DNA of 7,335 nucleotides from NCBI GenBank assembly GCA_030597865.1, contig JAUVQZ010000146.1, forward strand, positions 1 through 7,335, read 5' to 3'. Below the pieces are notes generated by a model. It did not search any database, was not told the DNA's origin, and was given only the letters and a program-made list of their open reading frames with translations. This document shows positions 1-5,073 of the stretch, one piece after another; positions within the stretch are counted from its first letter, which is position 1; every line of letters starts with the position of its first letter. This stretch comes from Pseudomonadota bacterium. Lineage in GTDB: Bacteria; Desulfobacterota; Desulfobulbia; Desulfobulbales; SURF-16. The position numbers and the translations under genes are program-made.

Positions 1-720
1 CTGGCCTGCGAGGCCCTGGGGCCGGAGAATGTCATGGGGGTGGGCCTGCCCTCACCCTACTCCTCCCAGGGCTCCATTGATGACGCCAGGGCCCTTGCCG
101 AAAATCTGGGCATCCGCTTTGAGCTCCTGCCAATCAGCGCCATCTTTGCCTCGTTTAAGGGGACCCTGGCCCCTCTTTTTGAGGGGTATGGGGAGGATGT
201 CACCGAACAAAATATCCAGGCACGGATCCGTGGCGTGCTCCTCATGGCCCTGGCCAACAAATACAGGGCCCTGTTGCTGACCACCGGCAACAAGAGCGAG
301 CTTGCCGTGGGCTACTGTACCCTCTACGGAGATATGAGCGGCGCCCTAGCCGTGATTTCAGATGTGCCGAAGATGCTGGTCTACGAGCTTTCCAGGTATG
401 TGAACAGGGGGGAAGAGATCATCCCCGCCAACACCATTGACAAGCCACCCAGCGCCGAACTGGCCCCGGACCAAGAGGACCAGGACGATCTGCCCCCCTA
501 CGAGGTGCTCGACCCCATCCTCACCGCCTATCTGGAGGAGCATAGGTCTATTACTGAAATCGTTGAATCCGGCTTTGACCACGCCATGGTCAGGGATGTG
601 ATACGCCGCATCAAGATCAATGAGTACAAGCGCAAGCAGGCTGCCATGGGCCTTAAGGTGACCAGCAAGGCCTTTGGCTTTGGGCGCCGCTACCCAACAG
701 CAGAAAAATTCCAGGGCTGA
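1..720 (+). CDS. nadE: Glutamine-dependent NAD+ synthetase, C-terminal part (5' truncated by window edge)
   Basis: This is the C-terminal 239 residues of NAD+ synthetase, which amidates deamido-NAD+ in an ATP-dependent reaction, the last step of NAD+ synthesis in the cytoplasm. The frame is open from base 1 to a TGA at 718-720, so the start lies outside the window. Visible family motifs, numbered from the window edge, are SSQGS (21-25), TEQN (68-71), TTGNKSE (94-100), YGDMSG (109-114), PPSAEL (149-154) followed by an acidic DQEDQDD stretch, and a C-terminal KAFGFGRRYP block (223-232). The acidic stretch and the GRR-P ending fit the long glutamine-hydrolysing form. Its N-terminal nitrilase-type glutaminase domain would lie upstream, but this is inferred because it is not in view. 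The gene converges with the cysteine-cluster gene on the minus strand, with 60 bases between them. Nothing looks broken. Confidence 0.95.
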   Translation: MACEALGPENVMGVGLPSPYSSQGSIDDARALAENLGIRFELLPISAIFASFKGTLAPLFEGYGEDVTEQNIQARIRGVLLMALANKYRALLLTTGNKSELAVGYCTLYGDMSGALAVISDVPKMLVYELSRYVNRGEEIIPANTIDKPPSAELAPDQEDQDDLPPYEVLDPILTAYLEEHRSITEIVESGFDHAMVRDVIRRIKINEYKRKQAAMGLKVTSKAFGFGRRYPTAEKFQG

Positions 721-780
721 AAGGCCTAAAAACAGCGGCCACCTAGGGCCAGTGCCACATCAACCCTTCCTTCCCCTACA

Positions 781-1389
781 CTACACCCGGCAGTGGCTGA
801 ACTCAGGCGGCCCCTTGATGATCATCTCAGCGATGGTCATTTTGACCTTGGGCAGGACCTTTCTTTTTACCCCCAGCCACTCCATCTCAATCTGAACGAA
901 GTCCTGGAAGAGTTTGGTGCGGTCCATGCGGGGCACATCCTCGTTATCACCGGTGATCTCCTGGCAGCGAAAACAACCGGGAAAGAGGAGTTGCTGGCCA
1001 TCTGGCCTGGTCATTGATGATGGGACGCCGTGCAGCCGGCAGATGAGAAGACGGTGTTTATAGAGACCACAGCGCCCGTTGTCAATCAGCGGACACATGA
1101 TCTGCGGTCGCTCACCACGGGCCAGGACCTCCTGGCTCTGCCTGACATACTGCCGGGAGCGCAGCTCAAACCCCTGGCGTTTTTCCGCTGGCAAGGCATC
1201 CAGGCCCTGCCAGAGATAGGCCCACTCCGTATAGGTATGGTGGAGAAAATAGCTGTCGCAGCAATTATCAGGACAGCCTGTACAGCTAAAACCAAGCTCT
1301 TTGGCCACCTGGTCATACTGTGTCTCTATTTCCTCATAGATGGCAGCAATACGGCGGCTGATATGTTCCGGCAGGAGAGGGGCAGACAT
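781..1389 (-). CDS. YkgJ-type cysteine-cluster protein (putative zinc/iron-binding)
   Basis: The gene encodes a 202-residue soluble protein without a signal peptide or membrane segment. The N-terminal cluster CTGCPDNCC (Cys36, 39, 43, 44) is the CxxCxxxCC signature of the YkgJ / UPF0153 family, thought to bind zinc or an iron-sulfur centre. More cysteines follow at 99, 107 and 117 (CPLIDNGRC, then LLICRLHG) and at 139 and 142 (PGCFRC), with a last one at 200. A pattern this rich suggests a bound metal or cluster. The biochemical function of the family is not established and I do not assign one. The ATG start at 1387-1389 has GGAG at 1399-1402, 9 nt upstream. The gene faces nadE and has its own upstream region, so it is probably transcribed alone. 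Confidence 0.85.
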   Translation of the reverse strand: MSAPLLPEHISRRIAAIYEEIETQYDQVAKELGFSCTGCPDNCCDSYFLHHTYTEWAYLWQGLDALPAEKRQGFELRSRQYVRQSQEVLARGERPQIMCPLIDNGRCGLYKHRLLICRLHGVPSSMTRPDGQQLLFPGCFRCQEITGDNEDVPRMDRTKLFQDFVQIEMEWLGVKRKVLPKVKMTIAEMIIKGPPEFSHCRV

Positions 1390-1407
1390 GGGAGTGGACT
1401 CCAGTTA

Positions 1408-1413
1408 ATTATA
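1408..1413 (-). promoter_or_regulatory. Possible -10 box (TATAAT) upstream of the cysteine-cluster gene
   Basis: The minus strand reads TATAAT exactly, ending 18 bases before the ATG at 1389. No good -35 hexamer is seen 16-18 bases further upstream (the sequence there is GGGGTG-like). A start site about 7 bases downstream would leave a very short leader, with the GGAG ribosome site at its 5' end. A chance match in an AT-rich patch is possible. Confidence 0.3.
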
Positions 1414-1508
1414 GAGAAGCCGTGGTCTCACACCCCACTTCATTACACCTTATATCGGCAACTTCTCAGACCAGGGCTTTATATTCGCAAAACCTGGAAA
1501 ATGCAACC

Positions 1509-1519
1509 GGGGGGGGGGG
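1509..1519. repeat. Homopolymeric tract of 11 G
   Basis: Eleven consecutive G residues lie in the intergenic region, 120 bases upstream of the cysteine-cluster gene start and about 55 bases from the hairpin at 1575-1612. Tracts this long are prone to slippage in replication and in sequencing. It lies in no convincing reading frame. Any effect on expression would be through promoter spacing, which is speculation. Confidence 0.9.
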
Positions 1520-1556
1520 CGGAGCTTCAGCCCCTGAGACGGGAAACAGCACAGGA

Positions 1557-1623
1557 AAAAAAAGAGAGGTTCTGGCCGCCATCACCACGGCCAAAACCGT
1601 GGTGATGGCGGCTAAAAAAAGAG
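1557..1623. repeat. 10-bp direct repeat AAAAAAAGAG flanking the hairpin
   Basis: The copies lie at 1557-1566 and 1614-1623 and bracket the palindrome at 1575-1612. They could be a target-site-like duplication of a tiny palindromic element, or simply the T-rich flanks (minus strand) of a terminator that happen to match. Confidence 0.6.
1575..1612 (-). terminator. Perfect 16-bp stem hairpin, likely terminator of the cytochrome unit
   Basis: The left arm at 1575-1590 is the exact reverse complement of the right arm at 1597-1612. The loop is 6 nt, CCAAAA on the plus strand. The hairpin begins 18 bases after the stop codon of the triheme cytochrome, as expected for a transcript terminator or 3'-stabilising structure. 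On the minus strand a run of eight T (1563-1556) follows only after 11 bases, and a run of seven T precedes the stem, so it is not a textbook intrinsic terminator. On the plus strand no U-tract follows, and no plus-strand gene ends nearby. Confidence 0.7.
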
Positions 1624-1630
1624 CTATTTA

Positions 1631-1963
1631 TTAATGACAGGTGGAGCACGATTTACCCCTGGGCACCTTCATCTCCACATGGCAGGGCCAGCAGAATTTT
1701 TTATGGAAATCATTGCCAGTGCCTGTCAGCTTAACAAACTCCACAACCAATGCACCGCCCCCCTGGGGATCTTGATGACAGGAGGCGCATGACAGGGCGC
1801 CCTGGTGCTTACGGTGCGGAAAGATAACTGCCTTCTTCTTTCCCTCAACCTGAAATCTCTCCTTCAAATCAATCTCAGCCGGGCCTTGGCCCAACACCGT
1901 ACCCGGAAACGCCAAAAGGCACATACCGGCAAATAACAATAAAGCGGTAACGACCTGTTTCAT
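1631..1963 (-). CDS. Periplasmic triheme cytochrome c (c7/c3 class III type)
   Basis: The predicted product is an exported 110-residue multiheme cytochrome that would carry electrons in the periplasm. An N-terminal signal peptide (hydrophobic 4-20, cleavage probably after VLG near 25) is followed by three CxxCH heme sites: Cys59-Cys62-His63, Cys91-Cys94-His95 and Cys106-Cys109-His110. The last histidine is the final residue. Exactly three other histidines (50, 53 and 87, in FPHRKH and DFHKKF) remain, enough for bis-histidine ligation of all three hemes, as in the c7 family. The ATG at 1961-1963 is chosen because GGAGG lies 4 nt upstream (1968-1972) and a normal signal peptide starts there. 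A GTG at 1990 in the same frame would add nine unlikely residues. It is the last gene of the three-gene unit and is followed by a strong hairpin. Redox partners are unknown. Confidence 0.88.
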   Translation of the reverse strand: MKQVVTALLLFAGMCLLAFPGTVLGQGPAEIDLKERFQVEGKKKAVIFPHRKHQGALSCASCHQDPQGGGALVVEFVKLTGTGNDFHKKFCWPCHVEMKVPRGKSCSTCH

Positions 1964-2108
1964 CTGACCTCCATTTTTTCTGATTATCACCCAGCCTCAG
2001 CCAGCCAAAGATTTTTCTATCAAGAGAGCCATAAAGCCATTCCTGAAAAGACGGGGGCCAAGCCGGGACGACTATGGCCATTGCAGAAAAGGCCAAACAA
2101 CAAACCCC
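1964..2108. other. 145-base gap between the Spy/ZraP-like gene and the triheme cytochrome gene
   Basis: No convincing gene, terminator or promoter was found here. A weak TGGCC...GGCCA pairing just after the Spy-like stop lacks a T-tract. The reading frame running through it on the minus strand shows no family resemblance. The only clear signal is the ribosome-binding site of the triheme cytochrome. Cotranscription across the gap is likely but not proven. Confidence 0.5.
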
Positions 2109-2606
2109 TCACTGCTTATTTCGGGCGGAATCGATTCTTTTCATCATGCCCTTGCGCAGATCAAGCATCTCCTGCTCCATATCACCCAGTTCTCCCAGGG
2201 TGGTCTTTGGATTACGGCGGGCCTCCACATATTCAAAATGGAGCATATGCATTTTTTTACGCTGCCTGACGGTATCATCCATCAGCTCCTGGTATTGCTC
2301 GCCAGTAAGCCCCCCCATCATTCCCCACTGGCCCATATGACCACGCTGCCTCATCGGCATAGCACCATGACGCATCATGCCCCCACCCATCATCGGCGAA
2401 CAGGCAGCCCCTCCCTGATGCATGAAACCACGGCCCATGCCGGGCCCCATTCTGGACCTGTCGTCCATCATGCCATGGCCAGGAGGCATGGAACCATCAT
2501 GTCCCATCATATGACCAGCCCCAGCCCCATGCCTATCCTCTGAAGCGCTAACCACACCAAGGCCCATGGCCCAAGTAAACAAAAGTACAATTACGATTTT
2601 TTTCAT
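2109..2606 (-). CDS. Met/His-rich Spy/ZraP/CpxP-like periplasmic protein, putative metal binder
   Basis: The gene encodes a 165-residue exported protein. A signal peptide (MKKI, hydrophobic 4-19, cleavage near Ala21) leads into a low-complexity region (about 26-99) rich in Met, His and Gly, with 17 Met and 6 His between residues 31 and 100 and one Cys at 69. A helical C-terminal part (100-160) opens with LTGEQ, matching the LTxxQ motif of Spy and CpxP, and continues with heptad-like charged helices resembling ZraP. Members of that superfamily act as periplasmic chaperones or zinc/copper-responsive proteins. Clusters of Met and His are typical of Cu(I)/Cu(II) sites, so metal binding is a reasonable inference, but specificity is not shown. 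The ATG has GAGG 8 nt upstream (2615-2618). Only 45 bases separate it from the upstream monoheme cytochrome gene, so the two are probably cotranscribed. Confidence 0.75.
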   Translation of the reverse strand: MKKIVIVLLFTWAMGLGVVSASEDRHGAGAGHMMGHDGSMPPGHGMMDDRSRMGPGMGRGFMHQGGAACSPMMGGGMMRHGAMPMRQRGHMGQWGMMGGLTGEQYQELMDDTVRQRKKMHMLHFEYVEARRNPKTTLGELGDMEQEMLDLRKGMMKRIDSARNKQ

Positions 2607-2651
2607 GGCAATATCCTCACACGAAGAGGGTTATGTGGTGATGGCCCCTGG

Positions 2652-2966
2652 TTATTGGGCCAGGGACCGGAGATAAAGCTGGAGGGACTCCATGGCCACA
2701 GACTTCTTGCTGAGCGCCTCACCCTTCAGGGGACCTTGTATACACATATTTATCATCTCCCCCAGCCTGGGGTTGGCACCGGCCTTTTCCATGCCCTCAC
2801 CGTTTGCATGGCAGGTCCCACAACTAATGGCGTTTTGCGAGGCGCCAAGGCCTGGGTTGTTAAAAAGTGTCTTACCCATGGCCACCGATGGTTTGTCGGC
2901 CAGGGCCGGAGAACCGGCAAAAACAAAGGCCATTACCAGCGGCAAAACAATCCTTACCTTGTCCAT
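2652..2966 (-). CDS. Exported monoheme cytochrome c
   Basis: The gene encodes a 104-residue protein with a clear signal peptide (hydrophobic 5-20, cleavage after ALA at 23) and one heme site, Cys49-Gly-Thr-Cys52-His53. The distal ligand is probably a methionine. Met74, in the INMCIQGPLKG block, or Met92 near the C-terminus are candidates. The block INMCIQGPLKGEAL followed by S-x-x-M-x-x-L-x-x-YL-x-SL resembles cytochrome domains of the SoxA/TsdA type, which occur in sulfur oxidation and in electron shuttles, but that is a motif impression only. An extra Cys75 is present. The ATG has an excellent GGGAGG site 6 nt upstream (2973-2978). It is the first gene of the exported trio and follows the 350-base regulatory gap. 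Confidence 0.85.
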   Translation of the reverse strand: MDKVRIVLPLVMAFVFAGSPALADKPSVAMGKTLFNNPGLGASQNAISCGTCHANGEGMEKAGANPRLGEMINMCIQGPLKGEALSKKSVAMESLQLYLRSLAQ

Positions 2967-3016
2967 TGTTATCCTCCCTGCCTGAAATTTAATAAATATG
3001 AACGCCCTGAAGCGCC

Positions 3017-3048
3017 GGCATTTATGGCCTGCGAGACAGATAAATGCC
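3017..3048. promoter_or_regulatory. Operator-like 9-bp inverted repeat upstream of the cytochrome unit
   Basis: GGCATTTAT at 3017-3025 is repeated as its exact reverse complement, ATAAATGCC, at 3040-3048, with a 14-base spacer. The half-site centres are 23 bases apart, about two helical turns, as for a dimeric regulator bound on one DNA face. The site lies 51-82 bases upstream of the cytochrome ATG. It does not match the FNR (TTGAT-N4-ATCAA) or CRP (TGTGA-N6-TCACA) consensus. An RNA hairpin in the leader is an alternative. Confidence 0.5.
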
Positions 3049-3056
3049 CCTAAAAC

Positions 3057-3086
3057 ACTCTACGTCAGAGCAAAGGAAAATGGCAA
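3057..3086 (-). promoter_or_regulatory. Possible sigma70-type promoter for the cytochrome unit
   Basis: On the minus strand TTGCCA (3081-3086) is followed after 18 bases by TAGAGT (3057-3062). Each hexamer matches the consensus at four of six positions, which could be chance. If real, transcription would start just upstream of the inverted repeat at 3017-3048, placing that repeat in the early transcript or over the start site. Confidence 0.25.
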
Positions 3087-3124
3087 AGTCTTTCTTGATA
3101 GCACATATGGGCCCCTCAGCCTTA

Positions 3125-3155
3125 GGGATGCACGGGCCCCTCCCCTCCGCATCCC
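3125..3155. repeat. 7-bp inverted repeat with neighbouring GGGCCCCTC direct repeats
   Basis: GGGATGC at 3125-3131 pairs with GCATCCC at 3149-3155 across 17 bases. The 9-base word GGGCCCCTC occurs at 3109-3117 and again at 3134-3142, inside the loop. The core GGGCCC is itself a palindrome. Either DNA binding or RNA folding could be the role. None is demonstrated. Confidence 0.4.
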
Positions 3156-3316
3156 CCATCGGCTGGAGGCCTCCACAAAACCGCCGTTAAACACCGCCGA
3201 ACCCGGCACCAAGCAGGGCACCACTATGCCCATCAAGTCGCGCCTGCCAGGCATAAACAACACAATCGCACGCAGTATGACGCCATTTCATCCTTGACGC
3301 GGCACGGGGAGAATAA

Positions 3317-4024
3317 TCAGTTATGCAGCCTGAAATGAATGGGCACCAGCACCTGGCCTGGCACGGCCAGGCCCCCTTTCCGGGCTGGCAAAAAATGCCA
3401 TCTTCTGACAGCATTGACGGCTGTCTGATCAAGGAGGCGGTGACCGCTGCCGGTATGGATGTCAAGGGAGCCCACCGAGCCATCCTCGACAACCATGACC
3501 TCGACAAGAACAGAGCCCTGCCAGCCTCGCCTCCGGGCCAATGTCGGGTAGAGAGGTTTCTGATTCTGATCCCACAGGGGCATGGCCTCGCCCCTGGGAG
3601 GCGCTGCCCCCCCTTTTCCCCGCCCCTCCTGAATCTTGAGATCAGGCCCCCTAACCTTCGCCAATGCCGGGGCCTCGACATGGGCCAGCCCCTGCGGCCC
3701 ATCGAAAACCGGCGGCCCATTCTGGTTTGCCGCAACAGGCTTTTGTACCTGTGGAACGGCGGACTGCTGCCCTATTTTCTGAGGAGAAGGGGTCTTAGAC
3801 TCTTCATGCCCCGTTTCTGGATTTGAGCCGCTCAGCAGGGTCGAATCTGGCAGGGTTTTCCCATGGTGCCGGGGCGGCACATCCTGGACAAAATGAACTG
3901 TTATCCCCCCACCCGGCCTGGGCTGCTCAAGAGCCGTGGGCCTGGATGAATAGGCAAGGGGGGATAGAAACAAAAAGAGGTGAACAACAAGGGCCCCGGC
4001 AAAACTCCATAATAGCTGGCGCAT
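3317..4024 (-). CDS. tonB: Energy transducer TonB
   Basis: The gene encodes a 235-residue protein that would span the periplasm and pass proton-motive energy from ExbB-ExbD to outer-membrane receptors. It has one N-terminal membrane anchor (about 5-24) with His15, matching the functional anchor histidine of TonB (His20 in E. coli). The serine four residues before that histidine in E. coli is alanine here (Ala11). A Pro-rich linker (about 48-150) follows. The C-terminal TonB domain (about 155-233) shows the YP motif (159-160), GxVLVEVMVxxDGxV, and the AVxAVRRWxFxPA block typical of the family. The ATG lies 3 nt after the exbD stop, with only a weak ribosome site, suggesting translational coupling. 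It is the last gene of the uptake operon. No clear terminator follows. Confidence 0.9.
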   Translation of the reverse strand: MRQLLWSFAGALVVHLFLFLSPLAYSSRPTALEQPRPGGGITVHFVQDVPPRHHGKTLPDSTLLSGSNPETGHEESKTPSPQKIGQQSAVPQVQKPVAANQNGPPVFDGPQGLAHVEAPALAKVRGPDLKIQEGRGKGGAAPPRGEAMPLWDQNQKPLYPTLARRRGWQGSVLVEVMVVEDGSVGSLDIHTGSGHRLLDQTAVNAVRRWHFLPARKGGLAVPGQVLVPIHFRLHN

Positions 4025-4027
4025 CGT

Positions 4028-4450
4028 TTACTGCCCTGCCCCGGCCTGGAGAGAGATGGACTCCACCCCACTCAGCCTGATCCTATCGAGCACCATGAAG
4101 AGCTCCTGATAGGAGATGGCTTCCTCGGCAAAGAGCGCCACCTGGGTCTTTTTGGCCGTTTCGGAGCGAACCTGGGATTCCAGGTAGGTTGCTAAGAGAT
4201 CAAGGCTCAAGACATCCTTATCAAGATAGACCTCCAGGCCGGTGACACCCCGGGACACGGAGACCGCTATAACATGCTGCCCTGCACTGCCCTGGGCCAT
4301 GGCGGACTCCGGCAAGTCAAGATGGAGACCGCGCTGCACAGCCATGGAGAGCATGGCATAGATAAAAAAGACCAGGAGCAGAAAAACGATATCAATAATG
4401 GGCAGCATCTCAATGCGGGCCTGCTGGCCGGGCTGCCTGTTAATTTTCAC
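4028..4450 (-). CDS. exbD: Biopolymer transport protein ExbD
   Basis: The gene encodes a 140-residue inner-membrane subunit of the ExbB-ExbD proton-driven motor. One membrane helix (about 15-35) begins MLPIIDIVFLLLVFF and carries Asp20, equivalent to the essential proton-binding Asp25 of E. coli ExbD. A periplasmic domain follows with the LDLPES strand and a C-terminal SYQELFMVLDRIRLSGV region, which matches the family's dimerising fold. The start is GTG at 4448-4450, overlapping the exbB stop as GTGA, so translation is probably coupled. The ribosome site is a weak G-rich run (4456-4462). The length is normal for the family. Confidence 0.92.
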   Translation of the reverse strand: MKINRQPGQQARIEMLPIIDIVFLLLVFFIYAMLSMAVQRGLHLDLPESAMAQGSAGQHVIAVSVSRGVTGLEVYLDKDVLSLDLLATYLESQVRSETAKKTQVALFAEEAISYQELFMVLDRIRLSGVESISLQAGAGQ

Positions 4451-5073
4451 AACAGCCCCCCCTGGCCGGCCTTATTTTTTTGATATACCACCTCCAGGCT
4501 GGTGGCGTATTTCTCCATGACATGGACGGCCTGGCTGATCCGGCTATTGAAAAAATTATATGGCACCACCGTGACAATGGAAATAGCAAGGCCGGTGGCA
4601 GTGGTGACAAGGGCCTGGGCAATACCGCCGGTAACAGCCCGTGGATCGCTGATTCCACCCGAACCCAGGACCTCAAAGGAGGAGATAATCCCCAGCACCG
4701 TCCCCAAAATACCCAGCAGTGGGGCCACGGTAACCATGGTGTCCAGGGCGGCCATGGAGCGCTGCATCCGCTGCAGGCTGACCTCGGCCTCAGCCTGCAT
4801 GGCCTTGGCCATGGAGAACTGCCGGTGCACAATACCAACAACCAGGATACGGATAACAAAATCAGCACTGCCCCTTGTCCTCTCCCGAATCAACTGCCAG
4901 TCGCTGGCCTCGGCAAAGTGTAAAACCTCATCCACCAAGGACCGATTCCGCTGTTTCTCCAGGGTGAGCCAGAAGAGGCCGCGCTCAAGGATCAGGGTCA
5001 CCACTGCCAGGGAGCAGAGAAGCAGGGGCCACATCAGCGGCCCGCCGGACTGAAACACCTGCCAGATGGTCAT
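4447..5073 (-). CDS. exbB: ExbB/TolQ-type proton channel subunit
   Basis: The gene encodes a 208-residue inner-membrane protein of the MotA/TolQ/ExbB family that would form the pentameric proton channel around ExbD. Three membrane segments are visible: about 12-36, 111-133 and 150-175. The hallmark APLLGILGTVLGII (117-130) and the TTATGLAISIVTVVPYNFF stretch (157-175) identify the family. The cytoplasmic loop between the first two segments holds QRMQRSMAALDTM. The ATG overlaps the stop of the binding-protein gene as ATGA and has a strong GGAGG 7 nt upstream (5081-5085). Operon position next to exbD, tonB and a TonB-dependent receptor favours ExbB over TolQ or MotA. Confidence 0.92.
   Translation of the reverse strand: MTIWQVFQSGGPLMWPLLLCSLAVVTLILERGLFWLTLEKQRNRSLVDEVLHFAEASDWQLIRERTRGSADFVIRILVVGIVHRQFSMAKAMQAEAEVSLQRMQRSMAALDTMVTVAPLLGILGTVLGIISSFEVLGSGGISDPRAVTGGIAQALVTTATGLAISIVTVVPYNFFNSRISQAVHVMEKYATSLEVVYQKNKAGQGGLL

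Larger units (their letters stand above)
2967..3316. other. 350-base intergenic region without a convincing gene
   Basis: The region separates the end of tonB from the monoheme cytochrome start. It should hold the promoter of the cytochrome unit and the 3' end of the uptake transcript. It contains two inverted repeats (3017-3048 and 3125-3155), a direct repeat of GGGCCCCTC (3109-3117 and 3134-3142) and a possible promoter (3057-3086). Open frames on both strands lack ribosome sites and family resemblance. No T-tract terminator after tonB and no cobalamin or cyclic-di-GMP riboswitch motif was recognised. Confidence 0.6.

Noticed and set aside
721..780. Possible bidirectional terminator between nadE and the cysteine-cluster gene
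   Set aside because: Only 4-bp GGCC pairings with no adequate stem. GGCC is very frequent in the whole window, so these are not significant.
1030..1605. 191-codon open frame on the plus strand
   Set aside because: It lies antisense to the cysteine-cluster gene and then crosses the G11 tract and hairpin. The minus-strand gene has the conserved cysteine motifs.
1875..2096. 73-codon minus-strand frame between the Spy-like gene and the triheme cytochrome
   Set aside because: Overlaps the start of the cytochrome in another frame, with no good ribosome site and no domain.
3253..3259. GCCTG-C-CAGGC palindrome near 3242-3252 as a tonB terminator
   Set aside because: The arms are only 5 bp around a single central base, so it cannot form a normal hairpin loop, and no T-run follows on the minus strand.
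3060..3263. 67-codon open frame on the minus strand in the same gap
   Set aside because: Starts at GTG without a ribosome site. Low-complexity Arg/Gly-rich translation with no recognisable motif.
2998..3297. 99-codon open frame on the plus strand in the tonB-cytochrome gap
   Set aside because: No ribosome site, no signal, domain or family resemblance, and it runs over the inverted repeats. It is most likely chance in GC-rich DNA.
2967..3316. Cobalamin or cyclic-di-GMP riboswitch
   Set aside because: Neither the GCCACTG-type cobalamin core nor a GEMM-like core was found on either strand. Any riboswitch of the uptake operon would be upstream of the receptor, outside the window.
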